The notes beneath the pieces were generated by a model. It saw nothing but the letters and a program-made list of their open reading frames with translations. It was not told where the DNA came from and ran no database searches. A stretch of DNA of 64,000 nt from UBA7672 sp965279085 (GTDB lineage Bacteria; Pseudomonadota; Alphaproteobacteria; Caulobacterales; Hyphomonadaceae), in contig OZ257149.1 in assembly GCA_965279085.1 (NCBI GenBank), positions 1,860,001 to 1,924,000 on the forward strand, given 5' to 3'. This document shows positions 52,869 to 60,286 of the stretch, one piece after another; the stretch's first letter is position 1; each line of letters opens with the position of its first letter. The translations under genes and the position numbers were made by a program.

Positions 52869-53516
52869 TCACGCCCCGCCCCGCTGCTCCTCGCGAACGG
52901 CGTTGATGTAGCCCCACAGCATGTGGGCCGCGACGCCGCGATAGGGGCGCCAGCGCTCGCCGGTCTTCAGGAATTTCTTCGGCGGATGCCGCTTCCGCTC
53001 ACCGGAAATCATCCGGTAGGCCTCCGACAGGCCGATGTCGGCGTGCGGGAAGACATCCCACCGGCCGAGGCAGAACATCAGATAGACGTCCGCCGTCCAC
53101 GGTCCGATTCCCTTCACGGCCACCAGCTCCTCGCGCGCCTCATCGTCGGTCTTGCGCTCAAGCCGCCGGAAGTTCAGCGCGCCGGACGCCACCGCTTCCG
53201 CGATCGAGCGGATATGCGAGATCTTAGGCCGCGACAGCCCGCAGGCGCGCAGCGCATCAATGTCCGCCGCGAGCACGGCCTTCGGCGTCACCTTTCCGAG
53301 CAGCACCTCCACCCGGCCCCAGATCGTCCCCGCCGCCTTGGTCGACAGCTGCTGGTAAGCGATGATCCGAGCCAGCCCCGCATAATCCCCCTGCCGCGTC
53401 CGCCACTCGGGCACGCCGATATGCTTGTGCGCCGCTTCGATGATCACGCATTCCTTGGCGAGCTGCCGGACGGCTTTTGAAAGCTGGCGCTTGTCGGTTA
53501 CGTCGAGCGTTTTCAT
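52869..53516 (-). CDS. DNA-3-methyladenine glycosylase II, AlkA/HhH-GPD type
   Basis: 215 residues. The helix-hairpin-helix-GPD motif reads LVAVKGIGPWTADVYLMFCLGRWDVFPHADIGLSEAY, with the catalytic Asp (ADIG). IIAYQQLSTKAAGTIWGRVEVLLG and IRSIAEAVASGALNFRRLE fit AlkA-type glycosylases. The enzyme removes alkylated purines and starts base excision repair. It lacks the N-terminal Ada-type regulatory domain, as normal for this class. It is flanked by two palindromic elements. Confidence 0.93.
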   Translation of the reverse strand: MKTLDVTDKRQLSKAVRQLAKECVIIEAAHKHIGVPEWRTRQGDYAGLARIIAYQQLSTKAAGTIWGRVEVLLGKVTPKAVLAADIDALRACGLSRPKISHIRSIAEAVASGALNFRRLERKTDDEAREELVAVKGIGPWTADVYLMFCLGRWDVFPHADIGLSEAYRMISGERKRHPPKKFLKTGERWRPYRGVAAHMLWGYINAVREEQRGGA

Positions 53517-53529
53517 GACGGCATCCTAC

Positions 53530-53725
53530 GGCGCCCTTCCTCGCCTGCGAAGCGGGGGAGGTGGATCGCGGCGAAGCCGCTAGACGGTGGGGGCGAGTCG
53601 GATTTACCGGCCGCGCGTCCAAACAGGATCATCCAGTATTCCGCGAGTCCCCTTGTAACTCGCCCCCATCCCAGCTTCGCCGTACTTCCCCCGCTACGCT
53701 TCGCTCCGCAGGGGAAGAGGGCGCC
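53530..53725. repeat. About 196-bp element with long imperfect inverted ends
   Basis: Terminal GGCGCCCTTCC (53530-53540) pairs with GGAAGAGGGCGCC (53713-53725), allowing a 2-nt indel. Inner blocks match too, for example 53588-53598 with 53658-53668 (ACTCGCCCCCA type). Between them are GCGGGGGAGG / CTTCCCCCGC blocks typical of GC-rich palindromic repeats. No protein is encoded. It fills the spacer 53517-53792. Confidence 0.55.
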
Positions 53726-53792
53726 ATGAGCGGGGTATGGAGAAATTTTCGCACCCGTCGTATGGACGCCGCCAGACCCGAAAGCCCGTGCC

Positions 53793-53963
53793 ATGAAACA
53801 GTCCCCCATACGCCGTCTCCGCCGCGATCGTTCGCGCCTCGCGCAGGAACTCGCGCTCGCACAGGGCACCGACGACAAGGCCGCCATCCCGATCCTTACC
53901 AAGCGCATCCGCGACCTCGACACCGAGATCGCGGCGCTGGAGGCGAAGAAGACCGAGGGCTAG
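53793..53963 (+). CDS. Small coiled-coil hypothetical protein
   Basis: 56 residues, MKQSPIRRLRRDRSRLAQEL and on to IAALEAKKTEG. The N-terminus is Arg-rich and the rest is a heptad-like amphipathic helix (LAQELALAQ, ILTKRIRDLDTEIAALEAKK), so a short coiled coil is likely. The ribosome-binding site is weak. Codon use is GC-rich as expected for a real gene here, and the stop overlaps the end of the convergent membrane-protein gene by 4 nt. Function unknown. Confidence 0.55.
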   Translation: MKQSPIRRLRRDRSRLAQELALAQGTDDKAAIPILTKRIRDLDTEIAALEAKKTEG

Positions 53964-54490
53964 CCCGTCACGCACCACAGGCACCAGTGCTCCGGCGGCC
54001 GGAAGAACGTCACCAGCCGCCCGCCAACGATCACGCCAAGCCAGCAGGCGAGCGACACGAAGCCGATCACCCTCGCCCGCATCGGCGGCCGGTTGTCAGG
54101 CCCGGCGGCGTTCACGGCTGTCGCCGTCGTTGCGTAGAACACCGCCATGTTCACGCCCGCGATCATCATAAGCATGATCTTGGTCTGCATGGCCGGGTTG
54201 TAGAGATACTGTCCCGGCGCGGTGACGACGAACAGGAAGCCGGTCACGACGCACATCAGGTAGCCGGCGATGCCGAACGGCACGAGGCGGTGCAGCTCCT
54301 TCATCGTCACGCCGCGCGCCACGCCCATCATGCGCAGGTCGAACATGCCGACCGTGCCGATCAGCAGGCAGATGCCGAAGAAGTGGATGATCTCGGCAAT
54401 AGGCCAACCCCATTTCGTGTTCATCATCCCGAAGATGCCGGTGTCGCGCGCCCACTGCTCGATGGCGAGAGGATCGAAGATCGGATCCAT
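53960..54490 (-). CDS. Membrane hypothetical protein, DUF6644-like (pair member 2)
   Basis: 176 residues from ATG 54490 (MDPIFDPLAIEQWARDTGIF). About five transmembrane helices can be seen (IAEIIHFFGICLLIGTVGMFDLRMMG; LVPFGIAGYLMCVVTGFLFVV; IMLMMIAGVNMAVFY; VIGFVSLACWLGVIVGG). The His in IIHFFG is shared with its upstream partner, LIFHSLG. The stop/start overlap (TGATG) couples it to that partner. No enzymatic motif is seen. The pair looks like a duplicated membrane unit, perhaps a heme-binding or gas-sensing helix bundle, but this is unproven. Confidence 0.75.
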   Translation of the reverse strand: MDPIFDPLAIEQWARDTGIFGMMNTKWGWPIAEIIHFFGICLLIGTVGMFDLRMMGVARGVTMKELHRLVPFGIAGYLMCVVTGFLFVVTAPGQYLYNPAMQTKIMLMMIAGVNMAVFYATTATAVNAAGPDNRPPMRARVIGFVSLACWLGVIVGGRLVTFFRPPEHWCLWCVTG

Positions 54491-54978
54491 CACGACACCA
54501 TCAGCACGGTGTAGGTGTGCAGCAGCAGCTTGCCCGCCGCCACGCCCGCCGCCCACAGCAGCAACGCCGCAAGCGCCAACCGCCTGCCCCACGCCGGCGC
54601 CGCCTCGCCGTTCTCGACAACGGGATAAAGCTTCCGCGCCATCTGTCGCACCAGCACCGCCGCGCTGATCAGAAACACGAACTTCAGCGCGAAAACCGGA
54701 TTGGTCAGCGCCTTCGCCGGGTAACCGATCAGGAGCGCGAGGCCCGACACGATGGCCAGCACGGCGCCGAACCACATGACAGGAAAGAAACCCCGGAACC
54801 GCTCCAGCTTCGCGGAGCCCGTGAGCCCCATTCCCGCGAGACTAACCACCACGCCCCCGCCCACCAGCAAGGCCATGCCGAGCGAGTGGAAAATCAGCGC
54901 GATGAAATACGCGTACAGGTCTTCCCGCATCCACACGGAAAACGGCGACTGCTCGATTGCGGCGAATACCCCGTCCAT
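54490..54978 (-). CDS. Membrane hypothetical protein, DUF6644-like (pair member 1)
   Basis: 162 residues, four or five transmembrane helices. AAIEQSPFSVWMREDLYAYFIALIFHSLGMALLVGGGVVVSLAGMGL opens it, FFPVMWFGAVLAIVSGLALLIGYP follows, then FALKFVFLISAAVLVRQMARKLYP and a C-terminal helix. The order (Trp/His helix, hydrophobic helix, pre-TM Phe-Pro) is the same as in its partner at 53960-54490, so the two are probably paralogous. They form one operon. Function unknown. Confidence 0.75.
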   Translation of the reverse strand: MDGVFAAIEQSPFSVWMREDLYAYFIALIFHSLGMALLVGGGVVVSLAGMGLTGSAKLERFRGFFPVMWFGAVLAIVSGLALLIGYPAKALTNPVFALKFVFLISAAVLVRQMARKLYPVVENGEAAPAWGRRLALAALLLWAAGVAAGKLLLHTYTVLMVS

Positions 54979-55120
54979 GCGCGCAACCTGCCACGCGAGC
55001 GCGGCGCTGCAAGCTTCATGTTTGCTTAGCGAAGCTTACCGGTTTGTGTCTGCGCGAAGGCCGAAAATGGACTGAAAAACATGATCCAGGACGCTTCGGT
55101 CGATCATGGCACCGCGCGCC

Positions 55121-55145
55121 GGAACCTACCCACCCCTCACGCGTC
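55121..55145 (+). promoter_or_regulatory. EcfG-type (general stress) promoter
   Basis: GGAAC at 55121-55125, a spacer of exactly 16 nt, then CGTC at 55142-55145. The alphaproteobacterial EcfG consensus is GGAAC-N16/17-CGTT, so only the last base differs. It lies about 30 bp upstream of the NepR-like gene. In known systems nepR is itself under EcfG control. Confidence 0.55.
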
Positions 55146-55173
55146 TTGTCGGAAGTAAGTTGGGAACGAAACA

Positions 55174-55356
55174 ATGTCCGGACGGCAGCAAGAACAAACC
55201 CCACACCGCGTGATGTGGTGGACGCGCGCCTTCGGCAGGCCGCTTCAGGCCGAGATCGGCGGCGTCGACAACGAGACACCGGAAGAGTTCAACGACCTGC
55301 TCGAACAGGCCGACCAGCGCCTCAGCCAGCCTCGCTGCACCAAGCGCGACAGCTGA
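55174..55356 (+). CDS. NepR-like anti-sigma factor
   Basis: 60 residues. The segment FGRPLQAEIGGVDNETPEEFNDLLEQAD (about 20-47) follows the NepR core pattern of helix 1 (xGxxLxAxY), a short linker with Glu-Pro-like residues and helix 2 (PxxFxDLLxxLD), with one residue deleted. NepR binds EcfG sigma and is displaced by phosphorylated PhyR in the alphaproteobacterial general stress response. GGGAACG precedes the ATG and an EcfG-type promoter lies upstream. No ecfG or phyR is in the window, so it would be an orphan copy. The match is by eye; its small size keeps confidence moderate. Confidence 0.5.
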   Translation: MSGRQQEQTPHRVMWWTRAFGRPLQAEIGGVDNETPEEFNDLLEQADQRLSQPRCTKRDS

Positions 55357-55358
55357 AC

Positions 55359-56705
55359 CTATTTCCCGTCAGGCTCGATGTGCGGGTGCAGGCGGCGCTT
55401 GCGCGGCTCATCCACTTTCCACACCAGCACCCCCAGCGCGATCACCATCGTGACCAGCGTGGCGTAGAACGACGCGTCATAGCCCCACGCCAGCACCAAC
55501 CCCGCGCCCAACAGCGGCGCGAGCGCGCCCATCGCGCCCTCCGCCGTGTTCGACAGCGCCATCCGCATCGGCACGTCGTGGCGATGCCCATACTCCAGCA
55601 CGATGTTGCTCGTTGACATGAGATAGCCCGACTGCGCCGCGCCGATCAGGAAGAAGGCAAAGGCGAACGACCACAGCGAGTTCGACATCATCAGTGCGGC
55701 CACGCCCACGATGTTGATCGCCAGCGAGATCACGAAGGTCGAGCGGAAGCCCTGCCGGTCCGACAGGTAACCCCAGATCAGATTGGTGACCGTGTCCGCG
55801 CCCATGTAGGCGAGCGACAGGATCGCCAGCGTCGATCCGAACTCCACCGGCTCCCCCTCCGCCGTGATGCCAAGCACATAGGCTGCGTAGAGGAAGAAGA
55901 AGGGCTGTCCGATCCGCGATCCCATCGCGAGCGACCGCGCCACCATGAACCATGCGAAACCCTTGTCCTCGCGGATCAGTGCGGGGAAATCCTTCATCCG
56001 CTCGCGCAACGTCTTGCGCGCCCGCACGCTCGCAGGCTCCGGCTCGCGCATCAGTATCTGCAACGCCGACAGGCCGAGGCTTGTCAGGATGAAGGCGAGG
56101 AAGAACGTCGTCGCGTAGCCATTCCCCCACACATGGTTCGCAACCAGCCAGGAGCCCGCGAAGTAGGATAACAGCGCCGCAATCAATCCGCCCGTCAGGT
56201 TCCGCCACGCCTGCAACCGCCCCCGCAACCGGATCGGGATCACCTTCGCCAACAACAACTGGAACGCCACCCGCTGCGGCCCCTGGAAGAAGCCGAGCAG
56301 AAAAAGAAACAAAAGCGCGAAGGCGAGCGCCGGCCAGCCTCCGAGAAACCACCCCGACAACGCCAGCCCGAGGATCTGCGCCCGCATCAACAGTCCGAGC
56401 GCCACCGACACCGGCAGGATCTTCTTGCGATGCTCGATCTGCGCCGCGCCGATGATCGGCGACACGATCCCGCCAAGCTGCTGCAGGCTCGTGCCGATGC
56501 CGACCCAGAAATCCGATCCCGAGATCGAGTGCAGGTAGGCCGGCACGAATGTCGGCGTGTTGACCAGCCGGAACCCGGTCATGCCCAGCATGCCATGCAC
56601 ATAATGGCCGGCATAGTTCCGCTTCAGGTTGTCCATGACGAACTTGTCGTAGACGGCGTCCGCCTCCGCTTCGCTCAGCACTGGCTTGTCCGTGGTCTCG
56701 TCCAA
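55359..56705 (-). CDS. Major facilitator superfamily transporter
   Basis: 448 residues from a TTG at 56705, preceded by GGAG seven to eight bases upstream; no ATG is available until residue 24, inside conserved sequence. Twelve transmembrane helices are seen, with a hydrophobic loop rich in positive residues between helices 2 and 3. An MFS loop-type motif is visible (IIGAAQIEHRKKIL; WGYLSDRQGFRSTFVI). FQGPQRVAFQLLLAKVIPIRLRGRLQAWRNLTGG is conserved in MFS members with unknown substrates. It is divergent from the PQQ sugar-dehydrogenase gene. Confidence 0.88.
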   Translation of the reverse strand: MDETTDKPVLSEAEADAVYDKFVMDNLKRNYAGHYVHGMLGMTGFRLVNTPTFVPAYLHSISGSDFWVGIGTSLQQLGGIVSPIIGAAQIEHRKKILPVSVALGLLMRAQILGLALSGWFLGGWPALAFALLFLFLLGFFQGPQRVAFQLLLAKVIPIRLRGRLQAWRNLTGGLIAALLSYFAGSWLVANHVWGNGYATTFFLAFILTSLGLSALQILMREPEPASVRARKTLRERMKDFPALIREDKGFAWFMVARSLAMGSRIGQPFFFLYAAYVLGITAEGEPVEFGSTLAILSLAYMGADTVTNLIWGYLSDRQGFRSTFVISLAINIVGVAALMMSNSLWSFAFAFFLIGAAQSGYLMSTSNIVLEYGHRHDVPMRMALSNTAEGAMGALAPLLGAGLVLAWGYDASFYATLVTMVIALGVLVWKVDEPRKRRLHPHIEPDGK

Positions 56706-56856
56706 CCCGGGTCTCCGGCGCAAATCCCCATGACGCGCCGGGACATGCCGCACAAAGCTTCTAGTCCTGCATCGCGCGCTCTTGAAGTGCGGCGCGTTGC
56801 AGCGTCCAGTAAAACCTGCACGAACGCCGCCGGGGTGGCGTCGGGGAGATATCAAG

Positions 56857-58122
56857 ATGAAACGCACGCTATCCGCCCATGCGATGGCTATCATGGCCAC
56901 CGGCCTGATTCTCGCCGCGCCCGCCTTCGCGCAGATATCCCCACCGAAGGCGACCCCGGAACAACTCGCCAAGGTCTACGAAGAAGACCAGCTGAGCCTC
57001 GAGAAGTGCGGCGTTCCGCGCAACGCAGGCGATGATTATCGCCCCGCCGCCCTCTATCCCGACCAGACACGCGCGCCGCGCCTGACCTCCACGCAGAAGT
57101 TCAAGGTCGAGACGGTCGCCACCGGCCTGCCGAACGCCTGGGCCCTCGCCTTCCTGCCGTCCGGCAACATGCTGGTGACGATCCGCAAGGAAGGCCTGCG
57201 CACCGTCTCGCCGGATGGAAAGGTGTCGGATCTCATCGCCGGCACGCCTGCCATCAAGAACGCGATCGCGCTCTTCGGCATGCACGACGTCATCCTCGAC
57301 CGCGACTTTGCGTTCAACCGCACGATCTATTTCACCTACGTCACGACATCGCCCGCGGGCGCGGCCAACACCGGCTATGTCGCCAGCGCCAAACTATCCG
57401 CCGATGAAAAGAGCCTCACCGACTACACGATCCTGAAGGAAGGCCCGATCGCCCGCCGCATCGTGCAGGACAAGGACGGCTCGCTCTTCATCATCACCGC
57501 CGACATCATCACCCCCTATGTCAGCGTCCAGTCGCTCGCGAGCGGCGCGGGCAAGGTGCTGCACATCAACACCAACGGCACACCGCGCGGCGACAATCCG
57601 TTTGCGCCAGTCGCCGGCGCCGATCCGTCGATCTATGCGCTCGGCGTGCGTGATCCGCAGAGCATGGCGTTCAATCCGCAAACCGGCGATCTCTGGATCG
57701 TCGAGAACGAACCGCGCGGGGGCGATGAACTCAACATCATCAAGCCCGGCAAGAATTACGGCTTCCCGCTGATCTCCTACGGCCGCGACAATGACGGCAA
57801 GCTTCTCAATGGCGGCCTCACGCAGAAGGCCGGCCTCGAACAGCCCGTCTATTTCTGGACGCCCTCGGTCGCCTTCTCCGGCATGACTTTCTACACGGGA
57901 GACAAGCTGCCCGGCTGGAAGAACAGCGTCTTTGCCGGCGGCCTCTCAGGCATGCAGCTTGTCCGCCTCGAACTATCCGCTGATGGACGCGTCATCGGCG
58001 AGGAGAAACTCCTGCGCGACCGCTGCGAACGCATCCGAGACGTGCGCCAGGGGCCTGATGGCCTGCTCTATCTGGTCACCGACGCGCCGAAAGGGTCAAT
58101 TCTGCGCATCGCACCGGAATAG
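56857..58122 (+). CDS. PQQ-dependent sugar dehydrogenase (soluble-GDH/Asd fold), secreted
   Basis: 421 residues from ATG 56857 (GGGGAGATATCAAG upstream). A signal peptide ends at PAFAQ. The beta-propeller opens FKVETVATGLPNAWALAFLPSGNMLVTIRKEGLRTVSPDGKV. DPSIYALGVRDPQSMAFNPQTGDLWIVENEPRGGDELNIIKPGKNYGFPLISYG is the most conserved sGDH/Asd stretch, with the PQQ- and Ca-binding loop. QPVYFWTPSVAFSGMTFYTGDKLPGWKNSVFAGGLSG follows. The enzyme would oxidise an aldose in the periplasm and pass electrons to quinone or cytochrome; the exact sugar is unknown. Confidence 0.88.
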   Translation: MKRTLSAHAMAIMATGLILAAPAFAQISPPKATPEQLAKVYEEDQLSLEKCGVPRNAGDDYRPAALYPDQTRAPRLTSTQKFKVETVATGLPNAWALAFLPSGNMLVTIRKEGLRTVSPDGKVSDLIAGTPAIKNAIALFGMHDVILDRDFAFNRTIYFTYVTTSPAGAANTGYVASAKLSADEKSLTDYTILKEGPIARRIVQDKDGSLFIITADIITPYVSVQSLASGAGKVLHINTNGTPRGDNPFAPVAGADPSIYALGVRDPQSMAFNPQTGDLWIVENEPRGGDELNIIKPGKNYGFPLISYGRDNDGKLLNGGLTQKAGLEQPVYFWTPSVAFSGMTFYTGDKLPGWKNSVFAGGLSGMQLVRLELSADGRVIGEEKLLRDRCERIRDVRQGPDGLLYLVTDAPKGSILRIAPE

Positions 58123-58148
58123 CAGGCCACAAGGAGAGTCAGCTGGAA

Positions 58149-58186
58149 GCGGACCTCTTCGGTCCGCGTTCCCCGCCTTCGCGGGG
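58149..58186. repeat. Two adjacent perfect hairpins (possible dispersed palindromic unit)
   Basis: GCGGACC-TCTTC-GGTCCGC (58149-58167) is followed by CCCCGC-CTTC-GCGGGG (58171-58186). They lie between the sugar-dehydrogenase stop and the next gene. There is no T-run. The composition resembles short GC-rich intergenic palindromes that recur in related genomes, but repeat status needs a genome search. Confidence 0.5.
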
Positions 58187-58265
58187 GATGCGGCGGATAG
58201 AGTCCGGGCAGAACAAGCTGCGGATGCCACTTGCTCCAACAACGTCCCCACGCCCTACTCCCCCC

Positions 58266-58712
58266 ATGCGTCCCATCCTCGCCGCACTTGCCCTCACCGC
58301 CTGCACCGGTGCGCAGGCGCAGCCGCCATCCAGCAACACCATCAAGTGGGATACCCCCCTCGGCCAGATCGAGTACGCGCTCGAGGACGGGCCGTTCGGC
58401 GTCTTCGATTATCCCGTGCCGTTCGGCGACAATGTCGGCCACATCTATATCGACGGCCTCGCTGGCGAGTTCGGCGGCAATGGCCCGCTCGAAGGCTACT
58501 GGTCCGAGCCGGACGTCAGCCATGACGACGAGGACGACACCACGCTGATCTGTCCGTTCGCGATCCAGGACAGTCACGGGCGCATGACGCGCAACTGGGG
58601 GCGTCTCACCATCGCCTTCGTCGATACCGATTTCCCTGGCGACTTCATCATCATGCGCGGTCGCTGCTTCCAGGATCCGCACGACGTGATCCCCGGCAAA
58701 CTCGTCCGTTAA
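58266..58712 (+). CDS. Secreted hypothetical (possible lipoprotein)
   Basis: 148 residues from ATG 58266; 58224 and 58188 are alternative in-frame starts and none has a clear ribosome-binding site. The hydrophobic start RPILAALALTACTGAQA could be cleaved as a lipobox (LTAC) or as a normal signal peptide. The mature part has EYALEDGPFGVFDYPVPFGDNVGHIYIDGLAGEFGGNGPLEGYWSEPD and, at the end, MTRNWGRLTIAFVDTDFPGDFIIMRGRCF. One disulfide is possible (Cys in TLICPF and GRCF). It is beta-rich. No family is recognised. Confidence 0.6.
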   Translation: MRPILAALALTACTGAQAQPPSSNTIKWDTPLGQIEYALEDGPFGVFDYPVPFGDNVGHIYIDGLAGEFGGNGPLEGYWSEPDVSHDDEDDTTLICPFAIQDSHGRMTRNWGRLTIAFVDTDFPGDFIIMRGRCFQDPHDVIPGKLVR

Positions 58713-58823
58713 TCCTCCTGTCCCGTTTCGCGCCGCGTTCACGCCACGCCGTGCGGCATATTCGTTGCTGATAGCATATTACTGAGGCCAGAGCGGCCCG
58801 GACATCTGGGAAGGAGACGTTCA

Positions 58824-58874
58824 ATGAAGACACGCGCAATCCTCGTCGGGATCAGGTCGGCGTCCGGCGCCTAG
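58824..58874 (+). CDS. Candidate 16-residue small ORF (leader or truncated gene)
   Basis: MKTRAILVGIRSASGA then TAG. The ATG has an excellent AAGGAG site seven bases upstream, much better than most genes here. The peptide looks like the start of a signal peptide that was lost. It is either a remnant of a broken gene or a translated leader. The rest of the spacer 58713-59113 contains two more hairpins but no gene. Confidence 0.3.
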   Translation: MKTRAILVGIRSASGA

Positions 58875-59068
58875 GCCAGCATCACCCCCCTCGCATGAGA
58901 CGAAGCTGTCGCCGGCTCCCCGTTTGACCGGCGACGATGTCTGCCCGCGCCGGCCCGGAACAACCCGCAATCCTTCATCCCCCAATAGTGGGTTGCGGGC
59001 CCTCGCCGGCCGGTTCGCAGATATCGCTTCGTCTCGCTGGCGTCGGTTCGCCCGATCCGCCGCCGGCG

Positions 59069-59101
59069 CTGCGGGCTCTCCCCGGACCGGAGAGCCCGCA
59101 G
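59069..59101 (-). terminator. Strong hairpin after the ATP-grasp gene
   Basis: A perfect 13-bp stem (59069-59081 with 59089-59101, core GCGGGCTCTCC) with a 7-nt loop lies 12 bp after the stop at 59114. On the minus strand no T-run follows; on the plus strand TCCGTTTCTG follows. It probably ends transcription from one or both sides. Confidence 0.6.
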
Positions 59102-59113
59102 TCCGTTTCTGTC

Positions 59114-60172
59114 TCAGCGCTTCGTCAGGGTGCGCTGTACCGTCGCTGCTATCGCGGTAGCTGCGTCGTCAGGAAACGGCGACACCGAGCTGACATTGAT
59201 CTCGCATAGTGCAAACGGAGGCAGTCCCGGCGCCGTCCGGTGGAAGAAGTCGGCATCCCACAACGCCGGAAGATCGTCCGTCGCAAGACCGAGCAGGCGC
59301 TGCAGGCCAGGCGTCCAGTCCTGCTCCATCAGCCTTCGCAGCTCCTGGAATTTCGCGGCTTCAGTGCCGTGCATGGTCTTCGCCGAATTCATCCCGAACG
59401 GGGGCGCCGCGCCGTCTGCCCGACTGATCCGCGGCGATTGCTCCGAGAAACCAACCACGCGATCCAGCGACATGTAGCAACGCACCATGCCCGCGCCGAT
59501 GTCAGGGCTGAACGCCTGGTCGATCACGCAGCCGCCGCTTTCGAACACCGGCGCGAACCGGCCCGCGAGCGCCGCCAGCGACATCGTCTCGACACCATCG
59601 TCCGATGCCGCCTGAACGCGCACGTCCCGCGGATCGGCGGCAATTCGCTCCACCTTGAGGACGCCCTTCCCGTCATTTCCCCGCGATGGTTTCAGCACGC
59701 GCGCTCCGGCCACCGAAAGCTTCACCGGAAACCGAAGGTTCAATTCGTCGAGCGAACCGTAGCGATCGGTATCCACGCCCCATCCCAGCTCACGCGTGGC
59801 GTAAAGCACTTCCTTCGTGCCCAGCCGGTCGATCGTGTCGGGAAGCGCGCTGACCCATACGCCCTGCACGGCGACATCGCGCAGCAGTCTGTCCACACTT
59901 CGCCGGTCGCGCCCGTCCTGGATCGGATTGATCCAGACCAGCACGCCAGACGACTGCAGCAATGTTTCCCGCGCGGCCTCGATCGCGTCGTCGAAATAGA
60001 CAACGTGTCTGGTCTCGATGCCCAGCGCGGCAAGTTCTGCGATGAGCGGGCGAAACCGTTCGGCGTGATTTGTAGGTTTGGACGGATCGGCAATGTTTCC
60101 ACGCCACATCAGCGCGAGCGGACGGCCCTGAAATGAAACTGAAGCCGAACCGGACGGATTTACGATGCCCAA
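59114..60172 (-). CDS. ATP-grasp-like protein (Cj0069 family)
   Basis: 352 residues from a TTG at 60172, with AAGGAG seven bases upstream. The sequence has ALMWRGNIADPSKPTNHAERFRPLIAELAALGIE, VWINPIQDGRDRRSVDRLLRDVAVQGVWVSA, VLKPSRGNDGKGVLKVE (ATP-binding glycine loop) and FALCEINVSSVSPFPDDA (Mg-binding Glu/Asn end), fitting an ATP-grasp fold of the Cj0069 type. The reaction is unknown; carboxylate-amine ligation is the class expectation. It is monocistronic. Confidence 0.72.
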   Translation of the reverse strand: MGIVNPSGSASVSFQGRPLALMWRGNIADPSKPTNHAERFRPLIAELAALGIETRHVVYFDDAIEAARETLLQSSGVLVWINPIQDGRDRRSVDRLLRDVAVQGVWVSALPDTIDRLGTKEVLYATRELGWGVDTDRYGSLDELNLRFPVKLSVAGARVLKPSRGNDGKGVLKVERIAADPRDVRVQAASDDGVETMSLAALAGRFAPVFESGGCVIDQAFSPDIGAGMVRCYMSLDRVVGFSEQSPRISRADGAAPPFGMNSAKTMHGTEAAKFQELRRLMEQDWTPGLQRLLGLATDDLPALWDADFFHRTAPGLPPFALCEINVSSVSPFPDDAATAIAATVQRTLTKR

Positions 60173-60286
60173 AACGATGCTCCTTCCCGCAAAGGGGATG
60201 CGAGCGGCGCTTGGACGGGGTCACCGTCTGACCGGGCGTCCGCGTGAGCCCGATCCGCGAAATCTACTTCAGGACGGTAACAAACG

